A stretch of 64,000 bases of DNA from Evansella caseinilytica (GTDB lineage: Bacteria; Bacillota; Bacilli; Bacillales; Salisediminibacteriaceae). Of the stretch, positions 8,845-18,030 are shown piece by piece (the stretch's first letter is position 1; each line of letters opens with the position of its first letter). The notes beneath the pieces are model-generated. The model was given only the letters and a program-made list of their open reading frames with translations, was not told the DNA's origin and made no database searches. Made by a program: the position numbers and the translations under genes. The stretch covers positions 496,001-560,000 of the forward strand of contig NZ_FNPI01000001.1 in assembly GCF_900107275.1 (NCBI RefSeq). The letters run 5' to 3'.

Positions 8845-9374
8845 CTCAGCTCCTTTAACAGCAAAGGCTTTCTCTATTTATCCGCCAGAATGTCGGAAAA
8901 AAATTCGGGTGTCTTTCTTTACATAAGATTCACTTCAAGGAAAAAAATATTCACATTTCCTGCAATTCAGCAATCCATCTGCAAATAAAAAATGTTTTTA
9001 GAAAATGCGTATATTAATAAATAGGAAAGAAGTAATCGAAAAATATAGAAAAACGCGAAAAAGTAAGCTGTAGTTAGAAAAAAGAAGTAAATTCGATAAA
9101 ATCACCGTAAATCATCCTAAAGGGATCAATTTGGATGATATTTGCCGCTTTACAATTGAAAATACGAGGAGTAATCTATGGTCATTGAAATGATTACCAC
9201 AAATTGTTTACAAGATAGGGAGGGAACTTTTCCACCACTTTTAAAAAATGAAATAATGAAAAATAGCATTTGTATTTCGCTTAATTCTAACAAAAAGTGT
9301 GGTTCAAAAGGAGAACATATGTTGAACTTTCTCTTTAAAGTGTGAGTTCAAAAAGGAGCTCACCATTTGAACAT

Positions 9375-9515
9375 CCTCTTTAGAAGCGGGGGACCCAAGA
9401 TTGTTGGAGAACGAACAGCCGTTTTCCTGGGGTGAATCGAGTGATGACAGTCATTCGTAGGGCAACTCTTACTGTCCGAATCCGACAGCTAACCTCGTAG
9501 GCGTTGAAGGGACAT
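9375..9515 (+). ncRNA. ydaO/yuaA-type c-di-AMP riboswitch
   Basis: The conserved blocks of the ydaO motif appear in order: AGCGGGGGACCC (9385-9396), CTGGGGTGAATC (9428-9439), TAGGGCAACTCTTACTG (9457-9473), CCGAATCCGACAGCTAACCT (9477-9496) and CGTAGGCGTTGAAGG (9496-9510). In this class c-di-AMP binding lets the downstream terminator form and switches the gene off. A perfect terminator follows at 9580-9614 and then the kdp genes, so this should be the off-switch of the potassium ATPase operon. The exact outer helix is approximate. Confidence 0.93.
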
Positions 9516-9579
9516 TGTTTTTTTGCATGCATTGAAGAATCGGTAAAATTCCGAATGTTCAGTGTTTATTACCTTTGCC

Positions 9580-9614
9580 AAAAAACGGATGGAGCTTCCC
9601 TTCATCCGTTTTTT
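9580..9614 (+). terminator. Riboswitch-controlled attenuator hairpin
   Basis: AAAAAACGGATG (9580-9591) pairs with CATCCGTTTTTT (9603-9614) around an 11-base loop, giving a strong intrinsic terminator with its U-tract. It lies 65 bases after the c-di-AMP aptamer and about 115 bases before the first small ORF of the kdp operon. Confidence 0.9.
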
Positions 9615-9728
9615 ATATTTATTTCAAGCACAATGTGCTGAAAAAGCAGTATTTGTTTATGCTGCTTACTCTCAAATCAACAAAATGATTCACGGGCCCG
9701 TTGAATTGGGAAGGAGTACGAAAAAGTG

Positions 9729-9827
9729 ATGGATATTGTATTTCTGTTGAGCTTTGTTTTGTTATTTTTGTTTTTATCATTCACCGTTTCCGGTTTTTCC
9801 AGCCTGCTGAAGGAGGAAAAGAAATGA
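9729..9827 (+). CDS. Tiny membrane ORF upstream of kdpF
   Basis: A 32-codon ORF (MDIVFLLSFVLLFLFLSF then TVSGFSSLLKEEKK) encodes one hydrophobic helix followed by a basic tail. GGAAGGAGTACG precedes a GTG-ATG pair; I chose ATG 9729. Its stop overlaps the start of kdpF (ATGA), so the two are translationally coupled. It does not look like KdpF itself and may be a second small subunit, or only a leader that couples translation. I do not recognise a named family. Confidence 0.6.
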   Translation: MDIVFLLSFVLLFLFLSFTVSGFSSLLKEEKK

Positions 9828-9904
9828 ACATTGTCGTCATTATCACGGCGGTTTGTTTGAGCGGCTACCTTTTTTACGCCTTAATCAACGCCGAAAACAT
9901 GTAG
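9824..9904 (+). CDS. kdpF: KdpF small subunit of the potassium ATPase
   Basis: A 26-residue single-helix membrane peptide, MNIVVIITAVCLSGYLFYAL followed by INAENM. It resembles E. coli KdpF, including the YALINAE tail, and lies directly before kdpA. AAGGAGG lies inside the preceding small ORF at good distance. KdpF stabilises the KdpABC complex. A longer in-frame extension upstream (from 9701) lacks KdpF character and is rejected. Confidence 0.85.
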   Translation: MNIVVIITAVCLSGYLFYALINAENM

Positions 9905-9945
9905 TATTCGAAAAATTTTCTAGAATCACTGGGGGTAAAAAATAA

Positions 9946-11631
9946 ATGGTTACTTTTTTGTCATTGGCAGTACCGGTTATTCTTCTCCTTCTCATTGCGA
10001 AGCCGTTTGGCCATTATTTGGCGAACATTTTTGACTATGAAAGCGGCAAGCGTTCCATAGGGGATAAATGGCTGTTGCCCTTCGAAAAGCTGGTCATTAA
10101 CATCAGCGGTCTGCACACTAAAACACAGAACTGGAAGCAGTACCTTTTCGCGTTGATGGCAACGAATACTTTGATGATTGCCATCGTCTATCTCATTTTC
10201 CGCCTTCAAGGCGTGCTTCCGTTAAATCCGGAAGGTGTGGCGTCGATGGAAGCGTCACTGGCATTCAATACAGCGATTAGTTTTATGACAAACACGAACT
10301 TGCAGCATTACAGCGGCGAATCGGGACTCAGCTATCTGTCGCAGATGATCGGCATTTTGTTCATGATGTTTGCGGCACCTGCGACGGCCCTGGCTGTATG
10401 CATGGCGTTTATTCGCGGTATTACCGGGAAGAAGCTCGGCAATTTTTTCGTCGATTTTATCCGCAGCATTACAAGGGTGCTGCTTCCGATTTCCATCGTT
10501 TTCGGTCTGGCATTTGTCGCCCTTGGCATGCCGCAAACATTGGGAGGACCGGTTACCGTGGAAACGCTGGAAGGAGATGTGCAGGAAATTGCCGTCGGGC
10601 CGGTCGGTTCCTTTCTCGCTATCAAACAGTTGGGTAATAACGGCGGCGGCTATTTCGGCGTTAATTCCTCCCATCCGTTTGAAAATCCTGACGGCATCAG
10701 CAATATGCTGCAAATCATCCTGATGTTTTTGATTACCGCATCGCTGCCGCTCGCTTACGGTAAAATGTCAGGCAATGTGAAGCAAGGATGGATATTATGC
10801 GCGGCCATGTGGCTCATGTTTGCCAGCTTTAGCGCCGTCGCCGTCAGCGGTGAATACAGTGGCAACCCTGCCATGGAGCAGCTTGGAATCGGCGCGGGAC
10901 AGGCGAGCATGGAAGGTAAAGAAGCGCGCTTTACGCCGGCGGAATCAGCGTTTTACGCGGTGACGACGACGGCAACGGAAACCGGCGCGGTAAATAACAT
11001 GCATGATACCTTGACCCCGTTGAGCGGGCTGGTGACGCTGGCGAACATGATGCTGAACACTGTTTTTGGCGGCGTCGGTGCAGGGTTCATGAATGTCATC
11101 ATGTATGCGATGATCGCGGTATTTTTGACCGGGCTGATGATCGGGCGGACACCGGAATTCTTAGGGAAAAAACTGGAAAGCTCGGAGATGAAGATTATCT
11201 CTGTTACCTTGCTGCTGCATCCGTTGCTGATTTTAGGCTTTTCTGCTCTCGCGCTGGCGACGGATATGGGAAATGCGTCGATAACAAACGAAGGGTTTCA
11301 CGGCATCAGCCAAGTCATTTACGAGTATTCTTCAGCCGCGGCAAACAACGGATCTGGATTTGAAGGGCTGGATGATGATACACCGTTCTGGAACGTGACA
11401 ACTGGAATTGTCATGTATATCGGCAGATTTTTACCGCTGGCAGCGATGCTTGCAGTTGCCCATTCTCTACTGCGGAAAAAAAGGATTCCGGAGTCATCGG
11501 GCACGATGAGGACAGACGAGCCGATATTTGGCGGATTATTTATTATGTGCACATTGATTGTCGGGGCATTGACATTTTTACCTGCACTGGTTATTGGACC
11601 TGTTGCCGAGTGGGTAACACTTTATTTGTAG
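9946..11631 (+). CDS. kdpA: KdpA, potassium-translocating subunit
   Basis: Membrane channel-like subunit of the P-type potassium pump KdpFABC, 561 residues, the usual length. It carries the pseudo-repeated pore elements [29 protein letters not shown] and [15 protein letters not shown] that form the selectivity filter. It is the second recognised kdp gene after the riboswitch and ends one base before the untranslated gap to kdpB, inside which the kdpB ribosome binding site starts. Full length, no sign of damage. Confidence 0.97.
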   Translation: MVTFLSLAVPVILLLLIAKPFGHYLANIFDYESGKRSIGDKWLLPFEKLVINISGLHTKTQNWKQYLFALMATNTLMIAIVYLIFRLQGVLPLNPEGVASMEASLAFNTAISFMTNTNLQHYSGESGLSYLSQMIGILFMMFAAPATALAVCMAFIRGITGKKLGNFFVDFIRSITRVLLPISIVFGLAFVALGMPQTLGGPVTVETLEGDVQEIAVGPVGSFLAIKQLGNNGGGYFGVNSSHPFENPDGISNMLQIILMFLITASLPLAYGKMSGNVKQGWILCAAMWLMFASFSAVAVSGEYSGNPAMEQLGIGAGQASMEGKEARFTPAESAFYAVTTTATETGAVNNMHDTLTPLSGLVTLANMMLNTVFGGVGAGFMNVIMYAMIAVFLTGLMIGRTPEFLGKKLESSEMKIISVTLLLHPLLILGFSALALATDMGNASITNEGFHGISQVIYEYSSAAANNGSGFEGLDDDTPFWNVTTGIVMYIGRFLPLAAMLAVAHSLLRKKRIPESSGTMRTDEPIFGGLFIMCTLIVGALTFLPALVIGPVAEWVTLYL

Positions 11632-11647
11632 CTTGGAGGAGAGAAAC

Positions 11648-13660
11648 ATGAATCGATCAATGATGAAAAAAAGCCTGGTGGTTCCGGCAATAAAAGACAG
11701 TTTCCTAAAATTAAATCCGCTGAAGATGGTGAAAAATCCAATCATGTTTGTTGTGGAGACCGGGTTCATCATTACGCTCTTTTATACTTTTTTTTCACCC
11801 GACCCATCGCTGCGTCCGTTTCACTTGGCTGTGGCGGTGATCCTGCTCGTGACGATTTTGTTTGCCAATTTTGCGGAATCGATAGCGGAAGGCCGGGGCA
11901 AGGCGCAGGCGGATGAACTTAAGAAAACGAAAAAGGAAGTAAAAGCGACGAGGCTTGATTCCGCCGGGAAAAAGACGGTTGTATACTCGCACGAGCTGAG
12001 AAAAGGAGATGTTGTTTTCGTAGAACAGGGCGAATTGATCCCGGGTGACGGCGAAGTCATTGAAGGCATAGCCAGTGTGGATGAATCGGCAATCACCGGC
12101 GAATCAGCACCGGTGCTGAAAGAATCCGGCGGAGATTTCGGCTCGGTGACCGGCGGAACGAAAGTCATCAGTGATCATTTAATCATCAAAATCACCAATA
12201 ACCCGGGGGAAAGCTTTTTAGATCATATGATTTCTATGGTGGAAGGGGCCAAGCGTCAGAAAACGCCGAACGAGATTGCTCTGAATACGGTTTTGATCAG
12301 CCTCACCCTTATTTTTCTGCTCGTAGTCGTTACGATGCCTTTTATTACCGGATATGTTGGCGTGGATATCAGCGTGCCGGTGCTTATTGCTTTGCTTGTC
12401 TGTTTAATTCCGACGACGATCGGCGGGCTGCTGTCGGCAATTGGGATTGCCGGAATGGACAGAGTCACACAGTTTAATGTCATCGCGATGTCAGGAAAAG
12501 CCGTCGAAGCAGCCGGCGATATCAACACGATGGTATTGGATAAAACGGGAACGATAACGTTTGGTAATCGGATGGCAAGTGAATTGATCCCGCTATCCAA
12601 CAGAAAAAAAGCGGATATTTATTATTGGTCAAAGGTCGCTTCCAAGGACGACGACACACCGGAAGGGCGCTCGATCATTACTTTGATCGATAATGAAGAA
12701 GCGCTGGAGCAGCAATTGTATGAAAATGGGGAATTCATTGCCTTTAAAGCGGAAACACGAATGAGCGGAGTGGACCTGGCAGATGGGAGAAAAGTGAGAA
12801 AAGGGGCTGTCGATGCCGTTAAAGATTTTGCCAAACAGCACGGCGGCACGATCCCTGATGAATTGGAGCAAATCGCTGTCGGCATTGCGGAACAAGGCGG
12901 AACACCGTTGGCTGTCGCAGTGGATCAAAACATCATCGGCGTCATCCATTTAAAGGACACGGTGAAGCCTGGAATGAAGGAGAAATTTGCTGAGCTGCGC
13001 CGGATGGGAATCAAAACGATTATGTGTACAGGTGATAATCCGGTGACCGCAAGAACGATTGCCGGTGAAGCCGGCGTCGACGAGTTCGTGGCCGAATGCA
13101 AGCCGGAGGACAAAATAAAGCTGATTCAAAAAGAACAAAGTGAAGGAAAGCTTGTCGCCATGACGGGAGATGGAACAAACGACGCTCCTGCGCTTGCCCA
13201 GGCGGATGTCGGACTGGTGATGAATTCCGGTACTTCTGCGGCGAAGGAAGCGGGAAATATGGTGGATCTGGACTCTGATCCAAGCAAGATTATTCAGGTG
13301 GTGACCATCGGCAAGCAGCTTCTGATGACGAGAGGGGCGTTAACGACGTTCAGCATTGCCAATGATATTGCCAAGTATTTTGCGATCATCCCGGCAATTT
13401 TTATGCTTGCAGTTCCGCAGCTGGATGTCCTCAATATCATGAAGCTCGGGACGCCAGACTCTGCCATCCTGTCAGCGCTGATTTTTAATGCGATCATTAT
13501 TCCGCTGCTGATTCCGTTGGCAATGAAGGGGGTTGCCTATAAAGCGTTGAGTTCATCGAAGCTGCTGCGGCGTAATTTGCTCATTTACGGCGCGGGCGGA
13601 GTCATCACTCCGTTTATCGGCATTAAGCTGATCGATATGCTGCTGCAATTCATCAGTTAA
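11648..13660 (+). CDS. kdpB: KdpB, P-type ATPase catalytic subunit
   Basis: Catalytic subunit of the high-affinity potassium ATPase, 670 residues. The phosphorylation motif [11 protein letters not shown] is at about residue 300, the actuator motif is seen as ITGESAPV, and the hinge motif as [15 protein letters not shown] 11648 is chosen because GGAGGAG lies just upstream; a TTG at 11633 would place the ribosome binding site inside the gene. The 120-base gap to kdpC is longer than usual for kdp operons but shows no terminator. Confidence 0.97.
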   Translation: MNRSMMKKSLVVPAIKDSFLKLNPLKMVKNPIMFVVETGFIITLFYTFFSPDPSLRPFHLAVAVILLVTILFANFAESIAEGRGKAQADELKKTKKEVKATRLDSAGKKTVVYSHELRKGDVVFVEQGELIPGDGEVIEGIASVDESAITGESAPVLKESGGDFGSVTGGTKVISDHLIIKITNNPGESFLDHMISMVEGAKRQKTPNEIALNTVLISLTLIFLLVVVTMPFITGYVGVDISVPVLIALLVCLIPTTIGGLLSAIGIAGMDRVTQFNVIAMSGKAVEAAGDINTMVLDKTGTITFGNRMASELIPLSNRKKADIYYWSKVASKDDDTPEGRSIITLIDNEEALEQQLYENGEFIAFKAETRMSGVDLADGRKVRKGAVDAVKDFAKQHGGTIPDELEQIAVGIAEQGGTPLAVAVDQNIIGVIHLKDTVKPGMKEKFAELRRMGIKTIMCTGDNPVTARTIAGEAGVDEFVAECKPEDKIKLIQKEQSEGKLVAMTGDGTNDAPALAQADVGLVMNSGTSAAKEAGNMVDLDSDPSKIIQVVTIGKQLLMTRGALTTFSIANDIAKYFAIIPAIFMLAVPQLDVLNIMKLGTPDSAILSALIFNAIIIPLLIPLAMKGVAYKALSSSKLLRRNLLIYGAGGVITPFIGIKLIDMLLQFIS

Positions 13661-13780
13661 CCAGCCGGATATGTCCCAAATGCCGCCGAAAAACGGGAGT
13701 GCGCCGGCAGGTAAGGCGATTGCCGTGCCGGCGACGACAAATATTGATTCGAAACACGAAAATATTGGAGTGGTGTCATA

Positions 13781-14362
13781 ATGAAGAAATTAGATGTGCC
13801 GATGTTATCCTTGTTCAGATTATCATTTGTTATCATGCTGCTGTGCGGCCTTCTTTATCCGCTCGCGATGACAGCTGTTGCGCAGGCAACGATGAAGGAA
13901 AAAGCAAACGGCAGCATGATTTATGATGAGGACGGTCAGGCGATCGGTTCCGAATTCATCGGACAATCGTTCCGGCAGCCAGGATTTTTTCACGGCAGAG
14001 TGTCCAGCATTGTCTACGATGGCGGCAATTCCGGTTCTGAAAACTATGCGCCGGGGAATCTTGAGCTGCTGGATAGAGTAAATCAATCACTTTATGAGTG
14101 GGTGAACATCAATGAGGAGATTCCTGTGGCAGAGGTGCCGATAGATTTACTGACCAATTCCGCCTCCGGGCTGGACCCTCACATCAGTCCGGAAGCGGCG
14201 AAGATTCAAATTCCGCGGATCAGTGCGGAAAGGAATATCGATGAAGAAACGCTGACAAAGCTTGTGGAAAAACATACGGAAGGGAGGAATCTTGGTATTT
14301 TTGGCACGGAAAGAGTCAATGTGCTTCAGCTGAATCTGGCGTTGCTTGAATTCATCGAGTAG
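13781..14362 (+). CDS. kdpC: KdpC, potassium ATPase assembly subunit
   Basis: A 193-residue periplasm-facing subunit with one N-terminal membrane helix and the family blocks GQSFRQPGFFHGRVSS and NSASGLDPHISPEAAKIQ. KdpC stabilises KdpAB and increases ATP affinity. GGAGTGGTGTCATA precedes ATG 13781. The stop codon forms part of the ribosome binding site of the next gene (TAGGAG), so kdpD is coupled to it. Confidence 0.95.
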   Translation: MKKLDVPMLSLFRLSFVIMLLCGLLYPLAMTAVAQATMKEKANGSMIYDEDGQAIGSEFIGQSFRQPGFFHGRVSSIVYDGGNSGSENYAPGNLELLDRVNQSLYEWVNINEEIPVAEVPIDLLTNSASGLDPHISPEAAKIQIPRISAERNIDEETLTKLVEKHTEGRNLGIFGTERVNVLQLNLALLEFIE

Positions 14363-14375
14363 GAGATGTGGTTTC

Positions 14376-15512
14376 ATGGAAAATTGGCTGAGCTTCAGCG
14401 GGAAAGGGCCGGAATATTTCCTGGAAGAAATCAAAAGTTTGCGCAAGGGAAAATTCAAGCTGTTTATCGGTTCTGCACCTGGAGTCGGAAAGACGTACCG
14501 GATGCTACAAGAAGCCCATGAACTGAAACGCGAGGGCGAGGATGTCGTCATAGGGCTGATTGAAACCCATGGGCGCAAGGAAACGGGGCAAATGGTCGGC
14601 AGCCTGGAGGTTATTCCGCTGAAAAAAATGACTTATCGGCAAAAGGAATTTGATGAGCTGGATGTTGATGCGGTCTTACGAAGAAAACCTGACGTTGTTT
14701 TGATCGATGAACTGGCGCATACAAATATTCCCGGTTCGAAAAACAAAAAACGTTTTCAGGATATACTAGAAGTTTTGGACGCAGGAATCAGCGTGTATTC
14801 GGCTGTCAATATTCAGCATGTCGAAAGCCTGCATGATCATGTACAGCAAATTTCAGGCATCGGTGTCAGGGAGCGAATTCCTGACACCGTCCTCCAGCTG
14901 GCGGATGAAATTATTTTAGTGGACATTTCGCCGGAAACATTGCAAAAACGAATGAAGGAAGGAAAAATATACGATAAGACTAAGGTAAAACAGGCGATAA
15001 CGAATTTTTTTACACTTCAAAAGCTTGCAGCCTTGCGGGAATTGTCATTGCGGGAAATCGCCAACAACATAGATGACCGCATCGTTAAACAAATGGAAAA
15101 ATCAGGGGTGAGTGGACCGACCTGGGCAAATGAAAAAATTCTTGTTTGCATCGGCTATGATTCCACGGCCGAGATACTCATGCGAAGAGGCTGGCGAATG
15201 GCGAGCCGCTTAAAAGCGCGGCTGTATATTTTGACGGTAACAAACAGTCATGTTGATAGCAAGCATTTACAAAGGATCAATGCGTGGAAGGAATTAGCGG
15301 ATCAGTTCGATGCCGTGTTCATTCAAAAGCCGAAAGACAAGAAGATTGCACGGATCATTACTGAAACAGCAAAGGAATTAGGCGTTACGAATATAATTTT
15401 AGGTCAATCCGCAAGAACACGCAAAGAAGAAATTATGAAAGGTTCCATCGTCAACGCGATTATGAGAGAGTCCGATCATATTGATATTCACATCGTATCG
15501 AAAACGAGATGA
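14376..15512 (+). CDS. kdpD: Truncated KdpD: sensor and Usp domains without histidine kinase
   Basis: 378 residues matching only the N-terminal cytoplasmic half of KdpD. The KdpD sensor domain (about residues 20-230) has the Walker A sequence GSAPGVGKTYRM (32-43), the Walker B-like VVLIDELAHTNIPGS and the motif YSAVNIQHVESL. A Usp-like domain (about 243-378) begins EKILVCIGYDSTAEIL. The four membrane helices, GAF, dimerisation and ATPase domains of full KdpD are absent, and the next gene is not a kinase or KdpE. Truncated KdpD proteins are known in some Bacillus and cyanobacteria. In Staphylococcus aureus the KdpD Usp domain binds c-di-AMP. ATG 14376 follows TAGGAGATG. Confidence 0.9.
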   Translation: MENWLSFSGKGPEYFLEEIKSLRKGKFKLFIGSAPGVGKTYRMLQEAHELKREGEDVVIGLIETHGRKETGQMVGSLEVIPLKKMTYRQKEFDELDVDAVLRRKPDVVLIDELAHTNIPGSKNKKRFQDILEVLDAGISVYSAVNIQHVESLHDHVQQISGIGVRERIPDTVLQLADEIILVDISPETLQKRMKEGKIYDKTKVKQAITNFFTLQKLAALRELSLREIANNIDDRIVKQMEKSGVSGPTWANEKILVCIGYDSTAEILMRRGWRMASRLKARLYILTVTNSHVDSKHLQRINAWKELADQFDAVFIQKPKDKKIARIITETAKELGVTNIILGQSARTRKEEIMKGSIVNAIMRESDHIDIHIVSKTR

Positions 15513-15677
15513 GCGTGTTCAATAAGAACGTTTTTTTCTTTGGCTGTTTTCGTAAACATTGTTGCTTTTGGACTTCCTTCACGTCTTGCACGAAGGGCAA
15601 AGCTTGCTTTGCTTACAGTCCAAAAGCAAAGAGCAACAATTTTTTTGAAAAGTGACTATCTTTTTGAACAAACACTA
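15513..15677. repeat. Inverted-repeat element between kdpD and the first Usp gene
   Basis: The region begins with GTGTTCAATAAG and ends with CTTTTTGAACAAACACT, the same end motifs as other dispersed elements here. Inside, TTGCTTTTGGACT (15562-15574) pairs with AGTCCAAAAGCAA (15617-15629). The same inner motif, GTCCAAAAAGCAAC followed by GTTTACGAAACCAG, also occurs at about 7827-7858. Non-coding. Confidence 0.65.
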
Positions 15678-15702
15678 TAAAATAATTTTATGAGGTGAAA
15701 GT

Positions 15703-16338
15703 ATGGGAGAAAACATTTTAGTTTGTGTCGGCTACTACAAAAATGCGGAAAAATTGATAAAAAAAGGGGCGCGTTTGGCGACGGCGCTTAACGGCGTTTG
15801 CCAAGTGCTCACGGTGAACCCGATGCTCGACAACAACGACTTTGAAAAAATTACGGAGCTGGAGACAATCGAAATGGTAGCAAGCAAGTACAATGTGCCG
15901 TTTCTGTTTCAGCCATTAGAAGGAAGAAAAATAAGCGACGTCATCGCTGAGGTTGTCAAAAGCAATCAGATCAATCAAGTCATTCTCGGGCAGCCGGTTC
16001 AAAGCAGATGGGATATGCTTGTTAAAGGTTCGCTGGTCAGCGAGCTGTTCAGCCGCTTAGAAAATGTCGATGTAACGATCGTTGAAGTTCATGCAAAGAA
16101 TGTGACGGCCGAATCAGAATACGAAAAGGGAATGCCTGCTTATGTCGTGAAAGAAGGAAGACATTATTTCCTTTCATTAGAGAACCCGACAGACTATGAA
16201 ATGGAAGGCTTTTTCTTTCAAAGTACAAAAACAGAATTTCAGACAGGAATTTTCCGAACGGTAAACGATAGGGAGGCAGTTCTTCTCAAGGTGAGCGATG
16301 GCGTGGTGAAGTGGCCTTCTGAACTGCAAACAAGCTGA
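15703..16338 (+). CDS. Usp-domain protein with novel C-terminal extension, paralog 1
   Basis: 211 residues. Residues 1-135 resemble the Usp domain of the neighbouring truncated KdpD (MGENILVCVGYYKNAEKLIK versus EKILVCIGYDSTAEILMR) and end in GQPVQSRWDMLVKGSL, which corresponds to the usual nucleotide loop G-x2-G-x9-GS but lacks its second glycine. Residues about 145-211 form an extension (YEMEGFFFQSTKTEFQTGIF, then KVSDGVVKWP) that I do not recognise. TGAGGTGAAAGT precedes ATG 15703. The position in the kdp block suggests a role in potassium or c-di-AMP signalling; this is inference. Confidence 0.85.
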   Translation: MGENILVCVGYYKNAEKLIKKGARLATALNGVCQVLTVNPMLDNNDFEKITELETIEMVASKYNVPFLFQPLEGRKISDVIAEVVKSNQINQVILGQPVQSRWDMLVKGSLVSELFSRLENVDVTIVEVHAKNVTAESEYEKGMPAYVVKEGRHYFLSLENPTDYEMEGFFFQSTKTEFQTGIFRTVNDREAVLLKVSDGVVKWPSELQTS

Positions 16339-16390
16339 AGTATGATGGAAATATGAAGTGATAGAATTCGTCCTTTTGGAGGGAATACTG

Positions 16391-16804
16391 ATGACTTGCG
16401 GGACGCAATACAAAGCTGCAATATTTGTTAATGGTGTTGTTGATCATCGTTTTTTGGCGGCATTGGAACAGCAGCATCATTCGATATTATTTGTGACAAG
16501 TCAGCCAATGATAATGAAAAACATATCGGCATACGGCTTCGATGTTTTTTTCCTAGACTTAAATGCGGAAATAAACTGTGAGTTTGCGGAAGAAGTACGC
16601 GCAGAAAAAATCATTATCTTTGAAAACAACTGTGTGGAAAGCGGTCTGGCCATCGATTTTTTTAATAGGCATACAGTGGCACCGATTGTTGTCGTGAAGC
16701 GGCCGAGGAGGTTTATGCCATTAATATATCATCGAACGCTCGGCGCAGCCTTTGTCATTTATACAAACGATGATACAAAAGTAAGTTTCTTACTTGCTGA
16801 ATGA
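16391..16804 (+). CDS. Hypothetical protein between the two Usp paralogs
   Basis: 137 residues, start ATG 16391 after TTTTGGAGGGAATACTG; the frame continues upstream but without another good start. The pattern looks like a small alpha/beta fold (YKAAIFVNGVVDHRFLAAL, HHSILFVTSQP, KIIIFENNC, APIVVVKRPRRF). No signal peptide, membrane segment or known motif is seen. It lies 52 bases after the first Usp-domain gene and before the second, so it is probably co-expressed with them. Function unknown. Confidence 0.7.
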   Translation: MTCGTQYKAAIFVNGVVDHRFLAALEQQHHSILFVTSQPMIMKNISAYGFDVFFLDLNAEINCEFAEEVRAEKIIIFENNCVESGLAIDFFNRHTVAPIVVVKRPRRFMPLIYHRTLGAAFVIYTNDDTKVSFLLAE

Positions 16805-16811
16805 TGGTTTC

Positions 16812-16855
16812 GTGTCTGTTCAAAAAGGAGGCTTTTTCCCTTTTTGAACAGACAC
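16812..16855 (+). terminator. 44-nt hairpin terminator
   Basis: GTGTCTGTTCAAAAAGG (16812-16828) pairs perfectly with CCTTTTTGAACAGACAC (16839-16855). It follows the stop of the 137-residue gene by 8 bases and probably ends that transcript. Member of the recurrent 44-nt hairpin family. Confidence 0.75.
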
Positions 16856-17104
16856 TTATGCCCAAATATTATTTGTGACTTCCATTGTCAGCGCTTATAT
16901 GAGAAAATAAGTATGTAAAGAACAGGAAAAAACATAACATCGAAGGAGATAGAAAGACCATTGTTTACCACTTTCGGGTAACAACAAGAAGCAACACGCT
17001 TTTTGCAAAGAATGACGGGGCTTATTTGGATGAATTGGAGGTTATTCAAAAAGGTCGTTTTTTACTTTTCTTCACACATTCTTATTGTTATTTGAGGTGA
17101 GACA

Positions 17105-17740
17105 ATGGAAGAAAATATTTTGGTTTGCGCAGCAAATTATCAAAATGCCGAAAAGCTGATCAACAAAGGCGTCCAGTTAGCAAAGGCGCTTGGAGGTGCC
17201 TGCTTTGTCTTAACGGTTGATCATATTTCCGAGGAGAACGAGTATGAAAAATCCCGTGAAATTGCGATGATAAAAATGCTCGCCAAGGAATGTCAGGTGC
17301 CGTTTTTGTTTGAGCCTTCAAACGGGAGAAAAGTTTGCGATATCATCGCTGCCGCAGTTGAAAAAAACAATATCCAGCACGTCATTCTCGGGCAGCCGGT
17401 TCAGAGCAGGTGGGATATGCTTGTCAAAGGATCGCTGGTCAATGATTTATTCAGCCGGCTGGAAAACGTCGATTTGACAATCGTCGAAGTCAATCCGTGG
17501 AATATTCCCGGAGAGTCGGATTACGAAAAAGGCACGCTGGCATATATCGTCAAACAAGACGGCAAATATACCTTGTCTTTGGAAAAACCGTTAAGCTATG
17601 AACTGGAAGGTATTTTCTTTCAAAGCACGAAAACAGATTTTCAAACAGGCCTTTTTAAATCGAAATATAATAATGAAGCATTTCTTCTTAAAGTGATAGA
17701 TGGCGAAGTGAAATGGCCATATAAACAAGAAATCAGCTGA
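17105..17740 (+). CDS. Usp-domain protein with novel C-terminal extension, paralog 2
   Basis: 211 residues, same length and architecture as the gene at 15703, clearly a tandem duplicate. Shared blocks include ILGQPVQSRWDMLVKGSLV, SRLENVDLTIVEVNPWN and, in the extension, FFQSTKTDFQTGLF and LKVIDGEVKWPY. TTTGAGGTGAGAC precedes ATG 17105. The sequence between the hairpin at 16812 and this gene is about 250 bases and has no other gene. The conserved extension argues that it is functional. Cytoplasmic; role unknown but linked by position to the kdp operon and by domain to KdpD. Confidence 0.85.
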   Translation: MEENILVCAANYQNAEKLINKGVQLAKALGGACFVLTVDHISEENEYEKSREIAMIKMLAKECQVPFLFEPSNGRKVCDIIAAAVEKNNIQHVILGQPVQSRWDMLVKGSLVNDLFSRLENVDLTIVEVNPWNIPGESDYEKGTLAYIVKQDGKYTLSLEKPLSYELEGIFFQSTKTDFQTGLFKSKYNNEAFLLKVIDGEVKWPYKQEIS

Positions 17741-18030
17741 TAATAACCAATCAGCACACTTTCTGGTGTGCATTGCTGCAAAGAGTAAGAAGCGGCCTTT
17801 TCGAATAACCTCCTCAATGCTTTTCGATCGTGTCATAGAAAAATGAACACAAGCATCTTGACGGTGGTTGATGCCGCTGCCACGGCAATGATCGCTATCA
17901 GGATGTTGTCTTTATGAGACATACTTTATAAATGGGAACGCGGCGCAGGAAAAAGCTTTGGTGCTGAAGGAATGGCGGTGTTTCACAGCAGCAATGGGAA
18001 GCGGCGGGTTGACTGGTGAAACGCGATTAA

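Noticed and set aside
9295-9370. GTTCAAAAGG/TTGAAC motifs just before the riboswitch as another dispersed element
   Set aside because: Short imperfect inverted pairs can be drawn, but they lack the 44-nt layout and body of the repeat families; they could belong to the riboswitch promoter region.
10255-10713. 152-residue minus-strand frame inside kdpA
   Set aside because: Antisense shadow of a conserved gene; His/Arg-rich composition and no ribosome binding site.
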